A DNA stretch of 64,000 nucleotides from an uncultured Clostridium sp. (lineage in GTDB: Bacteria; Bacillota; Clostridia; Clostridiales; Clostridiaceae): contig NZ_CAMQRY010000001.1 of the NCBI RefSeq assembly GCF_947036855.1, positions 44,151-108,150 on the forward strand, read 5' to 3'. Made by a program: the position numbers and the translations under genes. Below the pieces are notes generated by a model. That model was given only the letters and a program-made list of their open reading frames with translations, did no database searches and had not been told where the DNA came from. The first letter of the stretch is position 1. Each line of letters begins with the position of its first letter. Of the stretch, positions 34,708-43,174 are shown one piece after another.

Positions 34708-36427
34708 CTGTTTCTATAACATTTGGTGGATCAATAAATAAAGTTTTATTTGTTGAATATGTTACCATTCCTGGTTTTGCACCAGATGGTTTTTTTACAT
34801 TTTTTATAAGTGTATAATCAACCGGGACTTTTGTACTACCTTGACCTTTACTATAAAAAGCAGCAAGTGTTGCAGCTTCAAGTAAAGTTTCATCTGAAAA
34901 CTCAAATGATGCAATTACAACATGTGATCCAGGTATATCCTTTGTATGAAGCCAAGTAAATCTTTTATCAGAAGATTTTAAAGTAAGTAAATCATTTTGT
35001 ATATTATTCTTACCTACAAATATATCAATTCCCTCTTTAGATTTAAAGTGCATAGGCTTTGAGACTTTCTCTTTTTTTACTTTCTTTCTAGGGTCTCTTC
35101 TAAATCTTATATAAGAAGTAGCTATAAGTTCATTTTTAATCTCATCTATTTCAGCATAGTTATCTACATTTGCAAGGTTTGTTGAAACAGAATATAGATA
35201 ATCCAGTTCTGCCTGTGCAAGTTTTAATTGTTTAAGTGCTTCAAGCTCTGCTGTTTTAAGTTTATTATATCTCTTAAATAGTCTTTGGACATTCTCAGAT
35301 GGAGTTTTGTGGATATCAAGTGGTATAGTTACATATTCCTCTTCATCTGTATTATAGTAATTTAAAACAGTAGTATCTTTATCACCTTTCTTGAAACTAT
35401 AAATATAAGATGTTAAAAGCTCACCTTTAATTTTATATTCATCTTTTTTTGCACAATCAGCAAGTGTGTTATTTAATATTTTAACTTTTTTTAGACAACG
35501 ATCTGTGTTGGTATGCACAAGTCTTTGTATATTAACACTTTTTGCTGTAAGTCTATCTTGTTTGTCTTTCTTTGAATAGAAAGTTTCAAGTAGCTCACTT
35601 GCTGATGGAAGTTCTTCTTTTGAATAATCTTTGTATACTTCAAGGTCTTTTGAATAGAAATCAGTTATTAGTCCATTTTTAGAATAAATTATATGTTTAT
35701 TACTTGTAAGTATATTATCTTTTTCCTTAGTTAAGAAATCAAATAGTATAGTTAAAACAAGTTCTTTGTCATATTCATTTATATATTTATTATAAAGTTC
35801 TTTTGAGTAGGTTTTAGCTACACCAGTTAGAATACCTGAGAAGAACTTTTCATTAAATTCAACTTGATTTTCTTTAAAGAAATCTTTTATAGTATCAAAG
35901 TTAAAATCAAGTATATTTATTTTGCTTGATTTTGGAGGATAAACATAGTCAACACCAGGATATAAAACTCTAAAACTATTTTGACTAGCATTTAAGTGTT
36001 TTATAGATTCCATAACCTTTCCATCTCTCTCTCTTACAAGTGAGATATTACTATGACGACCCATTATTTCAATTATAAGTTTATAGTGACTTTCAAATCC
36101 AAGCTCATCTTTAGCTTCTATTGTGAAAGTTAGAACTCTATCAAGGTCTAATTGTTCTATGTTAACAATTCTACCACTGCAAAGGTATTTTCTCATAAGC
36201 ATACAAAATGTAGGTGCTTTAAGTGGGTTAGCCTTTGGTATATTTGTAAAATGTATTCTAGGGTATGTTGAACTAGAAGAGATAAGAAGCTTTTTATTTT
36301 CCTTTCCTCTTATAGTTAAAATTATTTCATCTTTCTCTGGTTGGTTAATTTTATCTATTTTAGAACCTATTAAAGATTCTTTTAATTCATTTGTTAGATT
36401 GTACATGAAAATACCATCTAAAGCCAT
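34691..36427 (-). CDS. rqcH: Ribosome quality control protein RqcH (NFACT family)
   Basis: 578 aa, full length, once annotated as fibronectin-binding protein. N-terminal NFACT-N domain (MALDGIFMYNLTNELKESLIGSKIDKINQPEKDEI, IEIMGRHSNISLV), HhH and a long coiled-coil middle (LKTAELEALKQLKLAQAELDYLYSV), and C-terminal NFACT-R (KPMHFKSKEGIDIFVGKNN, WLHTKDIPGSHVVI). RqcH adds C-terminal alanine tails to nascent chains stalled on 50S subunits. MutS2 and YlmH, two other factors of that pathway, are also in this window. AAAGGAC is the ribosome site; an extended -10 promoter lies upstream. Confidence 0.96.
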   Translation of the reverse strand: MALDGIFMYNLTNELKESLIGSKIDKINQPEKDEIILTIRGKENKKLLISSSSTYPRIHFTNIPKANPLKAPTFCMLMRKYLCSGRIVNIEQLDLDRVLTFTIEAKDELGFESHYKLIIEIMGRHSNISLVRERDGKVMESIKHLNASQNSFRVLYPGVDYVYPPKSSKINILDFNFDTIKDFFKENQVEFNEKFFSGILTGVAKTYSKELYNKYINEYDKELVLTILFDFLTKEKDNILTSNKHIIYSKNGLITDFYSKDLEVYKDYSKEELPSASELLETFYSKKDKQDRLTAKSVNIQRLVHTNTDRCLKKVKILNNTLADCAKKDEYKIKGELLTSYIYSFKKGDKDTTVLNYYNTDEEEYVTIPLDIHKTPSENVQRLFKRYNKLKTAELEALKQLKLAQAELDYLYSVSTNLANVDNYAEIDEIKNELIATSYIRFRRDPRKKVKKEKVSKPMHFKSKEGIDIFVGKNNIQNDLLTLKSSDKRFTWLHTKDIPGSHVVIASFEFSDETLLEAATLAAFYSKGQGSTKVPVDYTLIKNVKKPSGAKPGMVTYSTNKTLFIDPPNVIETEKVSK

Positions 36428-36463
36428 AAAAATCAGTCCTTTCTTAGCTTTATAGTTTAAATA

Positions 36464-36472
36464 AGTATAACA
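36464..36472 (-). promoter_or_regulatory. Extended -10 promoter for rqcH
   Basis: On the minus strand TGTTATACT (extended -10 TGnTATACT), about 37 bp upstream of the rqcH ATG; a weak TTCCAT lies 17 bp further up. Confidence 0.45.
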
Positions 36473-36611
36473 TTTTGAAGCAAGTAATGGAAATTTTAAA
36501 GTTTGTCTAGTAGTAAATAAACGTTTGATGATAATGATATAGATAGTAATTAAGTAAATTCTGAAAAATATATTAAGTTATTAGTATTTAGGTAATTTCA
36601 TATTAGATAAA

Positions 36612-36620
36612 TGATATAAT
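36612..36620 (+). promoter_or_regulatory. Extended -10 promoter for the lipoprotein/pseudopilus cluster
   Basis: TGATATAAT is a perfect extended -10, 58 bp before the lipoprotein start; no good -35. Confidence 0.5.
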
Positions 36621-36677
36621 ATTTTTGTTATAAGAAGTTTAGATAGGATGAACTTTAGGATTAAGTGAGGGATGGAA

Positions 36678-37682
36678 ATGAAAAAGAATTATAAAACAGT
36701 ATTACTTGGGATTTCTTTTTCTATGATGTTTTTTTATGGCTGTGGAAAGAAGCCGATAGAGGAAGTTTCTTTGGAAAAAGTAGATATAGTAGACAATCTT
36801 ATTATTGATATGGAAAATGATAAGGAAATATATAAGTACATAGATAAAGGTAATTTGGTGAGTTTGAATTTAGAGGCACATGGAAAGCTTAGAGCCTATA
36901 GTGAAAAGGCTGATGTTGCAGTGTTTTTGGAATATTCAGAGAATGGAAAGAAAATTAATATAAGATCTAATGATGAAATTAAAAGTTTTTTTGTGTCTGG
37001 AGATATAAGTTTTATAAATATTAGCAGTGATGGAGATTATATATTTCTAAAAACTACGACAGATAATATATCAGAATATAAAATAGTGGATAGACATAAT
37101 TTATCAAGTGTTAATATATCAGATAATATAGCAATTTCAGGGGACTTAATAAGATTTTTAGATAATGATAATTTGATTTTTTATGGAGTGTATATGGATA
37201 ATAATGATTGTGGTATATTTAGCTATAATATAAAAGATAGAAGTTATAAACTTCTTAAGGAGATTAAGGAAAAGTTTGTGAATTATATAGATGTTCTTTC
37301 TGATAGTGAAATTTTAATTGGACAGGTTATAGATGGGCAAAATAAAATTGCTTTATTAGATTTAAACACTTTAGAGGAAGAAATTTTATGTGATGGTTTT
37401 GAAAATATAGATACATCAGTAATTTATGAAGGTGATATTTATATGAGTGCATTTGAAAATGGGAATTATAATTTGTATAGAGTAGATATTAATAGTAAAA
37501 GCATCAAGAGATTAACTTATGGTTTTCCCAAAAGTTTAGGTAGAGAAAGTGGGTTTGTTATTGAGGAGAATAAAATTTATTTTTCAGATATAACAGGAAA
37601 ATTATATTTTTATGATATAAAAAGTGAAAGTACAAATATTTTAGAAAATCAAATAGGAATGAATATGATAGTAGATAAATAA
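36678..37682 (+). CDS. Predicted lipoprotein upstream of the pseudopilus genes
   Basis: 334 aa from ATG 36678 (GTGAGGG 6 nt upstream; ATG 36672 would abut it). The N-terminus MKKNYKTVLLGISFSMMFFYGC is a lipoprotein signal with Cys in an imperfect lipobox (FYGC). The rest is beta-rich with repeated short segments such as FINISSDGDYIFLKT, IRFLDNDNLIFYG and DIYMSAFENGNYNLYRVDINSKSIKRLTYG, resembling TolB/WD-like propeller blades. Family not recognised with certainty. A weak hairpin separates it from the ATPase gene, so co-expression with the pseudopilus cluster is possible but unproven. Confidence 0.75.
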   Translation: MKKNYKTVLLGISFSMMFFYGCGKKPIEEVSLEKVDIVDNLIIDMENDKEIYKYIDKGNLVSLNLEAHGKLRAYSEKADVAVFLEYSENGKKINIRSNDEIKSFFVSGDISFINISSDGDYIFLKTTTDNISEYKIVDRHNLSSVNISDNIAISGDLIRFLDNDNLIFYGVYMDNNDCGIFSYNIKDRSYKLLKEIKEKFVNYIDVLSDSEILIGQVIDGQNKIALLDLNTLEEEILCDGFENIDTSVIYEGDIYMSAFENGNYNLYRVDINSKSIKRLTYGFPKSLGRESGFVIEENKIYFSDITGKLYFYDIKSESTNILENQIGMNMIVDK

Positions 37683-37705
37683 TTTTATTGTTTATCTATT
37701 TTTTT
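37673..37705 (+). terminator. Weak terminator after the lipoprotein gene
   Basis: AGATAAATAA / TTGTTTATCT (one G-T) with a 5-nt loop overlapping the stop codon, followed by ATTTTTTT. Confidence 0.6.
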
Positions 37706-37758
37706 ATAGGTTTATTCTGGAAAAATATGTTAATAATCATATTTAAGAGGTGATAGAT

Positions 37759-39108
37759 ATGAATATAACAAAGGAAATTATTGATACAAAGGCTATGAAG
37801 AGAATACCTAAAACTATGGCAAGTAAATTTAATATGGTAATGACTAGAGATGATGATGATAATTTAGTCGCATGTAGTGATAGTATAACTATGGATAAGA
37901 AGCTTTACCTTAATCTTGTTTTTAATAAAGAGATTGATATTAAAAAGATAGAGAAAAGAAAAGTTGTAAGTATGATAAAAGAGTATAACTCAAATAGGGA
38001 AAATTCTGTTTTAAATGAGAATTATATAGCTGTAGAAGTTAAGAAGATTATTGATATAGCCATAAAGAAAGGGGCTAGTGATATACATATAGAACCTGAA
38101 ATTTATTTCTCAAATATAAGATTTAGGATTAATGGTGATTTAGTTTTACATGATAGGCTTTCAAAAGATGATTATCAGTCAATTATCAATAGAATAAAAG
38201 TTTTATCAGCTATGGATATATCTAATAGACTTGAGCCACAAGATGGGAAAATGAAAGTGGATATAGGTATAGAGCAGATGGATGTTAGAGTTTCTAGTAT
38301 TCCAACAACTAATGGAGAAAAACTTGTGTTAAGAGTTTTATATAAAGATGAAGGGCTTAATAAACTTAGTAATTTAAATTTTTCGAAGAAGCAGACACAG
38401 AAAATAGAGAGGCTTTTAAAATTTAAAAATGGAATGATAATTGTCAATGGACCAACTGGAAGTGGAAAATCTACGACATTATATGCATTACTTAATGAGC
38501 TTGATAAAAATATGCTTAATATATGCACTTTAGAAGACCCTGTAGAGTTTGATATGCCTATGATAACACAAAGTAATATTAATGAAAAAGTAGGGTTCAC
38601 TTTTTCAAATGCACTTAGATATGTTTTAAGGCAAGATCCAGATGTTATTTTTGTAGGAGAAATTAGAGATGAAGAAACTGCAAAAATGTCTGTTAGGTCA
38701 TCTATTACAGGTCATAAGGTTTTATCTACTATTCATACATCATCAGGTGGTGAAGTTGAGAATAGACTTTTAAATATGGGAGTTGAAAAGTATTTATTAG
38801 ATGATGCACTACTTGGAATCATAACTCAAAGGCTTATAAAGACGCTTTGCAAAGCGTGTAGAGAGAAATATGACTATGAGGTTGATGGAGAAATTAAAGC
38901 CTTATATAAAGCTTGTGGTTGCAGTTTATGTAGTAATACAGGATATTCTGGAAGAACTGTTGTTGCAGAGGTAGTTAATTTAAAGGATGAGGAAGATATA
39001 AAATGGGGAGATGAACTTTTAGAGTCAGTAAAGGAACTTGTTTTAAATGGAGAAATAACATTTGACGATTATATTATTTTTAAAGATAGTGAGGGACTAG
39101 GTGATTAA
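37759..39108 (+). CDS. GspE/PilB/ComGA-type secretion ATPase
   Basis: 449 aa from ATG 37759 (AAGAGGTGAT upstream; the track GTG 37750 lies inside it). Core motifs: KKGASDIHIEPE, RINGDLVLHDRL, Walker A GPTGSGKST (about residue 236), Asp box, Walker B region VIFVGEIRDEETAKMSV and His box LSTIHTSSG. A zinc-binding cysteine set follows (CKACREK and CGCSLC). Such ATPases drive assembly of type IV pili, type II secretion or competence pseudopili. It starts a block with a GspF protein and four prepilin-like proteins, like the Bacillus comG operon, which occupies the same region near efp. Confidence 0.93.
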   Translation: MNITKEIIDTKAMKRIPKTMASKFNMVMTRDDDDNLVACSDSITMDKKLYLNLVFNKEIDIKKIEKRKVVSMIKEYNSNRENSVLNENYIAVEVKKIIDIAIKKGASDIHIEPEIYFSNIRFRINGDLVLHDRLSKDDYQSIINRIKVLSAMDISNRLEPQDGKMKVDIGIEQMDVRVSSIPTTNGEKLVLRVLYKDEGLNKLSNLNFSKKQTQKIERLLKFKNGMIIVNGPTGSGKSTTLYALLNELDKNMLNICTLEDPVEFDMPMITQSNINEKVGFTFSNALRYVLRQDPDVIFVGEIRDEETAKMSVRSSITGHKVLSTIHTSSGGEVENRLLNMGVEKYLLDDALLGIITQRLIKTLCKACREKYDYEVDGEIKALYKACGCSLCSNTGYSGRTVVAEVVNLKDEEDIKWGDELLESVKELVLNGEITFDDYIIFKDSEGLGD

Positions 39109-40132
39109 ATTAAAAAAGAGAAAAGATTATGCAAGTATAGTATATATTTTATCTAGTTTAGAAGCTTACGTAAGTTCGGGGATTAATTTTATGAAAGCAC
39201 TAGAACTTATAGAGGAAGGACTAACTAATAAAAATTACAAAAAATCTATAGCCAGAATTTATAAAAGAATAAGTGAGGGTGAATCAATATCAGAAGCTTT
39301 TTTAGAAGAGGAAGATTTATACACGAGTGTATTTTCAGATATGTTAATTGTAGCAGAGCAGAGTGGAGAACTTGAAGTAGTTCTTAAAAATATGACCGTA
39401 CATTTTGAGAAAAAAGCAAGTTTATCTAAAGAGGTTTTTGCAGCTACATTATATCCTAAATTACTTTTTGGTATTTCTTTTATAGTTTTTATGTTGTTTA
39501 TAGATTTTGTATTACCGGAAATAGTATCAATGTATGAGGGGCTTGAGGCAGAGTTAAATATAATGACAAGGTTTGTAATTGCTTTAAATGGATTTTTTGA
39601 AATATATAATATTTATTTATTCTTTAGTGGAGTTTTAATAATTGTCATTGGTTTATATTTTTTTGTGAGATGGAAGTTTAAGGAAATTGATTTTATAGGA
39701 TTTTTATCAATAAGAAAAAGATATAAGGAACTTAGTATTGTATCAATATTAAAACTTGTTATAGAGAGTGGTGTGCCACTTATAAGTGCCTTAGAAAGAT
39801 TATCACATTCAATAGCTGAAAAGTATACAAGAGATTACATAAAGATTATTTTAGAGGCTTTAAGAAGAGGTGAGGATATGTCTTATGCAATAGGTCAGAT
39901 AGATGTTATGTCTAGTGTTAGTAAAAGTTTCTTTTTATGTGGTGAAAAAAGTGGAAGACTTGATGTAACAACAAGTAAACTTGTTGGGATTTTAGAAAAA
40001 GATTTTTCAGGACGGTTAAAAAGTATGGTTTCAAAGATAGAGCCTATTAGTATATGCTTTTTAGGTGTTATAGTTTTGGGGCTTGTACTTATGGTATTTA
40101 TACCTATGTATGACTATATGAGTTATGTTTAA
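39101..40132 (+). CDS. GspF/PilC/ComGB-type inner membrane protein
   Basis: 343 aa from GTG 39101, overlapping the ATPase gene by 8 nt. Two T2SSF domains: the first around LSSLEAYVSSGINFMKALELIEEGL, the second around IVSILKLVIESGVPLISALERLSHSIAEKY. Three membrane helices (TLYPKLLFGISFIVFMLFIDFVLP, YLFFSGVLIIVIGLYFFV, ISICFLGVIVLGLVLMVFIPMYDYM). This is the platform protein of pilus and pseudopilus machines. The overlap indicates coupled translation with the ATPase; the next gene overlaps its end by 8 nt. Confidence 0.93.
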   Translation: MIKLKKRKDYASIVYILSSLEAYVSSGINFMKALELIEEGLTNKNYKKSIARIYKRISEGESISEAFLEEEDLYTSVFSDMLIVAEQSGELEVVLKNMTVHFEKKASLSKEVFAATLYPKLLFGISFIVFMLFIDFVLPEIVSMYEGLEAELNIMTRFVIALNGFFEIYNIYLFFSGVLIIVIGLYFFVRWKFKEIDFIGFLSIRKRYKELSIVSILKLVIESGVPLISALERLSHSIAEKYTRDYIKIILEALRRGEDMSYAIGQIDVMSSVSKSFFLCGEKSGRLDVTTSKLVGILEKDFSGRLKSMVSKIEPISICFLGVIVLGLVLMVFIPMYDYMSYV

Positions 40133-40532
40133 AAGACGAGGAGTTACACTCCTTGAAACTGTTATTTATTTAGGGCTTTTATCAGTTGTTTCATTGATAG
40201 CATCTATGAATATAAATTATTTGATGGAAAGAAAAATTAAAAGTGAAGCTGTAAATGAGTTTGGGGAAATTAAAAATATGATAATATTAGAAACTTTGAA
40301 TTGTAAAAAGGAAGGGATAACAAGTTCTGTAAACATTAAAGAAGAAAGTATTTTAATTGGTGAAAAAAATGAAATTAAATTTAAAAATTTGAAGAATTTA
40401 GGTGGCAGAGATAGTTATATTTTAAAGAAAAATGGAAAGTTTAATGGAGAATTTAAAATTGAATTTATAGATGAAAGTGGTGAAATATATAAAATTATTG
40501 ATTGCAACAAGTGTGGAGGGATTCATAAATAA
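40125..40532 (+). CDS. Prepilin-like protein 1 (ComGD/GspH-like)
   Basis: 135 aa. N-terminus MFKRRG then VTLLETVIYLGLLSVVSLIASMNI: a short basic leader, a prepilin peptidase site after Gly 6, Glu at position 5 of the mature protein, and the hydrophobic assembly helix. The C-terminal part is hydrophilic with a CNKCGG near the end. Size and context match a minor (pseudo)pilin of a ComG-type machine rather than the small abundant ComGC. It overlaps gspF by 8 nt. No prepilin peptidase gene is in the window. Confidence 0.85.
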   Translation: MFKRRGVTLLETVIYLGLLSVVSLIASMNINYLMERKIKSEAVNEFGEIKNMIILETLNCKKEGITSSVNIKEESILIGEKNEIKFKNLKNLGGRDSYILKKNGKFNGEFKIEFIDESGEIYKIIDCNKCGGIHK

Positions 40533-40911
40533 AAAGAAAAAAGGTTATTTGCTTATTGAGGTAGTGGTAGGATTTGCACTACTTAGTATAATTTCTGTTT
40601 GTATATTTAGTGCATTTGATATGGGGCTTAATATACAAAAGAAATCAAATGATAGCTATAATGAATATTCAGTTTTGTATGCTGTTAAAAAAGAGTGTTT
40701 GAATAATATGAGTATTTCAAATTTTAAAGATTCTAAAAAAGTTTTAGCTAAAGATTTTATAAAAGAAGATAGTAAACTTCATAGTATATTTGATATTAGT
40801 GGGATTTATATTGATATTTCAAGTGAAGATTTAAATGGTGATATTGAAATAAAAGTATTTAAAGAAAAAGAGGTTATAAGCTTTAGGAGGAATTCGTGCG
40901 TAGATATATAA
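40525..40911 (+). CDS. Prepilin-like protein 2 (probable AUA start)
   Basis: From ATA 40525 this gives 128 aa starting (M)NKKKKGYLLIEVVVGFALLSIISVCIF, a textbook prepilin leader with the cleavage site after Gly 7 and Glu 5 of the mature chain. GGAGGG ends 4 nt before the ATA, the same spacing as at the spoIIIAB start in this window. The track start at ATG 40471 would need a 62-nt overlap with the previous gene, has no ribosome site and gives a 27-residue leader, so it is less likely; GTG 40513 is also unsupported. Minor pseudopilin by context. Confidence 0.8.
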   Translation: MNKKKKGYLLIEVVVGFALLSIISVCIFSAFDMGLNIQKKSNDSYNEYSVLYAVKKECLNNMSISNFKDSKKVLAKDFIKEDSKLHSIFDISGIYIDISSEDLNGDIEIKVFKEKEVISFRRNSCVDI

Positions 40912-41396
40912 AGCAAAAAAAAGGACATTTAATTTTAGAAGTTGTAGTATACCTTGCCATTGTATCAATTCTTATGATGTGTGTTATGAATCTTGGGATT
41001 TTTATAATAAAACAGCATAATCAATCAGTGAAAAAACTTGCAGATAAAGTTGACTTTATAAGTTTAGATGAGCGAATTAAAGGGATAATAAATAGTCCGA
41101 TAAATAATGTTAAAGTTAAGGTCAATGAAGCAAATGATAAAAGACCAAATAATATAGAGGTTTATGAAATAGGTGAATACAATCAAAATAATAATACATA
41201 TATCTATTTTGAAGCAGGGAACATAAGAATTGAAAATGAAAAATTAGAAGTAGGTGGAGTGATAACTGGAGATGATGATGTTGTAAACTTAGAAGGTGAT
41301 CTTGAAAATATAATAATTACAGAGGATAGAAATTTAATATATATAGAATATATTTTTGTTAATATAGGGAAAAAGGTTGGGGTGTATGAAAAATAA
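40896..41396 (+). CDS. Prepilin-like protein 3
   Basis: 166 aa from GTG 40896, 5 nt after AGGAGG. N-terminus MRRYIKQKKG then HLILEVVVYLAIVSILMMCVMNLGIFI: leader, Gly before the cleavage site, Glu 5 and the assembly helix. The rest is soluble with Asn-rich stretches (YNQNNNTYIYFEAGN) and resembles ComGF/GspJ-sized minor pilins. It overlaps the previous gene by 16 nt and the next by 11 nt, supporting one co-translated operon. Confidence 0.82.
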   Translation: MRRYIKQKKGHLILEVVVYLAIVSILMMCVMNLGIFIIKQHNQSVKKLADKVDFISLDERIKGIINSPINNVKVKVNEANDKRPNNIEVYEIGEYNQNNNTYIYFEAGNIRIENEKLEVGGVITGDDDVVNLEGDLENIIITEDRNLIYIEYIFVNIGKKVGVYEK

Positions 41397-41793
41397 AAAA
41401 GGAATTGTTACAGTACAAATAGTATGTTTTTTAAGTTTTATTTCAGTTGTTAGTTTATTAATTTTAAAAACTGAAATTAGTAAAACAAAATTTGTGGATT
41501 TTTATAAAAAAGAATCTTTTATAGAAGAGGATGTAAGAGAACTTGCGCAGAGATATTTATATAAATTTAAGACTGAAAAATTGGATTTACTAGAGCAATT
41601 AGATGATGAAAAAATTAGAAAGCAAGAGTATAGTCATTATGATAGTGGAAGTAAAATAAGTTATGATGAAGAAGCACAGGCGTTTAAAGTTACAGTTCAT
41701 ATAGATTATCAATTTAATTATTATGAATACTATAAATATAAAATTATAGAAGATAAAGGGATGAAAAATATTATTTTTAGTGAATTAAAATAA
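41386..41793 (+). CDS. Prepilin-like protein 4 (ComGG/PilX-like)
   Basis: 135 aa from ATG 41386 (GGGGTG upstream; TTG 41377 in the track is less likely). N-terminus MKNKKG then IVTVQIVCFLSFISVVSLLIL: a basic leader and Gly followed by a hydrophobic helix. Glu 5 is replaced by Gln, as happens in tip-type minor pilins (GspK and some PilX/ComGG proteins lack Glu 5). The remainder is charged with Tyr-rich strands (YQFNYYEYYKYK). It ends the cluster; no clear terminator follows. Confidence 0.75.
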   Translation: MKNKKGIVTVQIVCFLSFISVVSLLILKTEISKTKFVDFYKKESFIEEDVRELAQRYLYKFKTEKLDLLEQLDDEKIRKQEYSHYDSGSKISYDEEAQAFKVTVHIDYQFNYYEYYKYKIIEDKGMKNIIFSELK

Positions 41794-42050
41794 ATTGTAA
41801 GTGATAAGGTTTAAATTAACTTTACTAGTTAAAAAATATAAAATTGAGATTATAATTAAAAATTGAGATAATATTTCTTAAAGTAATTGCATTTACAGGT
41901 ACTATTTGTTAGAATTAGGGTTGTTGCTTTGCATAAAGCAGGAATTATTATCAAATTATTCATAGTATAATTTACTACATAGATAATGTGTATTATTCAT
42001 AATATTAAGGTTATACTATAAATGAATTTATAGATTTTGGAGGGATATTT
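41794..42050. other. Non-coding interval upstream of efp
   Basis: 257 bp of very AT-rich sequence with no ORF or recognised RNA. It must hold the efp promoter; TATAAT at 41969 and TATACT at 42013 are possible -10 boxes but neither has a good -35. A small palindrome TGCTTTGCATAAAGCA lies near 41925-41940. Confidence 0.5.
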
Positions 42051-42611
42051 ATGATATCAGCAGGTGATATAAGAAAAGGAACAACTTTTGAGATTGAAGG
42101 ACAAGTATTTACAGTATTAGATTTCTTACATGTTAAACCAGGTAAAGGTGCAGCTTTCGTAAGAACTAAATTAAGAAATGTTATAGCTGGTGGGGCAATT
42201 GACAGAACATTTAACCCAACAGATAAATTACAAGAGGCTGTAATTGAAAGAAAAGAAATGCAATATCTTTATTCAGATGGAGCATTATACTACTTCATGG
42301 ATAATGAAACATATGAGCAAATTCCACTTAACTTTGAAAAAGTTGAAACAGCTATTAAATACTTAAAAGAAAATATGTCAGCAATAATTAAATTCTACAA
42401 AGAAGATGCTTTCTCAGTTGAAGCACCAAACTTCGTTGAATTAGAAATTACACAATGTGACCCAGCAGTAAAAGGTAATACAGCAAACAATGCTTTAAGA
42501 CCAGCTACACTTGAAACAGGTGCTACATCAATGGTTCCAATGTTCGTAGAACAAGGAGACGTTATAAGAGTAGATACTAGAACTGGTGAGTACATGGAAA
42601 GAATAAGATAA
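42051..42611 (+). CDS. efp: Translation elongation factor P
   Basis: 186 aa, three OB-like domains, full length. N-terminal [43 protein letters not shown] contains the loop lysine (KPGKGAA, K32) that contacts the P-site tRNA and is modified in some species. The C-terminal signature is [19 protein letters not shown] rescues ribosomes stalled on polyproline. It sits upstream of spoIIIAA as in Bacillus. No lysine-modification genes (epmA/B) are nearby. TGGAGGG precedes the ATG; a hairpin follows. Confidence 0.98.
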   Translation: MISAGDIRKGTTFEIEGQVFTVLDFLHVKPGKGAAFVRTKLRNVIAGGAIDRTFNPTDKLQEAVIERKEMQYLYSDGALYYFMDNETYEQIPLNFEKVETAIKYLKENMSAIIKFYKEDAFSVEAPNFVELEITQCDPAVKGNTANNALRPATLETGATSMVPMFVEQGDVIRVDTRTGEYMERIR

Positions 42612-42622
42612 TTAATGCTATA

Positions 42623-42653
42623 ATGCTAAGTTCTTTTGAACTTAGCATATTTA
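42623..42653 (+). terminator. Hairpin after efp
   Basis: Perfect 11-bp stem ATGCTAAGTTC / GAACTTAGCAT with a TTTT loop; T tract short (ATTTAAT). Confidence 0.7.
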
Positions 42654-42671
42654 ATATAAGGAAGTGTATAA

Positions 42672-43031
42672 ATGGATAATATTCGTGAAAATTTAACTCA
42701 GCTTAAATTTATTCTAGATGAAAATAAGGATATGGATAATATCTTTAATCGTAAGATGCTAGAGGTAGTTAATGGATTATATGATGTAGTTGAGGGTATG
42801 CAAGTAAATGTTGAAAGCATAGCTGAAGATTTATCATTTATAAATGAGGATTTATCTAATGTTCAAGAAGAACTTTTTGAAGAAGTATCTTTTGATGATT
42901 TAGATGATCAAGCAGATGAATATATTGAAATTAAATGCTTAAGTTGTGATAAACCAATATTTGTTGAAAATTCAGTACTTAAGAATAAAGAAAAAATACA
43001 ATGTCCATATTGTACAAATCAAATAAGTTAG
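42672..43031 (+). CDS. Zinc-ribbon protein of the CD1247 type
   Basis: 119 aa, cytoplasmic. Helical, acidic N-terminal part (LTQLKFILDENKDMDN, VEGMQVNVESIAEDLSFINEDLSNVQEELFEE) and a C-terminal zinc ribbon with CLSC and CPYC pairs (about residues 93-96 and 112-115). This matches small clostridial proteins carrying a CD1247-type N-terminal domain, which are regularly found between efp and spoIIIAA. No biochemical function is known. GGAAGTG precedes the ATG; its own terminator follows. Confidence 0.8.
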   Translation: MDNIRENLTQLKFILDENKDMDNIFNRKMLEVVNGLYDVVEGMQVNVESIAEDLSFINEDLSNVQEELFEEVSFDDLDDQADEYIEIKCLSCDKPIFVENSVLKNKEKIQCPYCTNQIS

Positions 43032-43040
43032 CAAATTAAG

Positions 43041-43068
43041 AAGATATCAGTGATGATGTCTTTTTTTT
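43041..43068 (+). terminator. Intrinsic terminator after the zinc-ribbon gene
   Basis: 9-bp stem AAGATATCA / TGATGTCTT (one G-T), loop GTGA, then TTTTTT; it isolates the spoIIIA operon. Confidence 0.78.
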
Positions 43069-43174
43069 ATGCCTAAAAAAACTTTACATAAATTTTGTAG
43101 AGTTTTTTTCAATTAAAAGGAATATTTTTTTATGTAAAGTAGTATTAATTTAAAGAGGTGAGAGGAGGGATTAA

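Noticed and set aside
41965-41995. Sigma-H-like GCAGGAATT before efp
   Set aside because: The -35-like half fits, but no GAAT-type -10 occurs 11-12 bp downstream.
43120-43149. GAATATT - N15 - GTATTAAT as a sigma-E promoter for spoIIIAA
   Set aside because: The -35 half fits perfectly but the -10 half does not resemble CATACAnT at any spacing; CATAAATT at 43086 has no -35 at the right distance.
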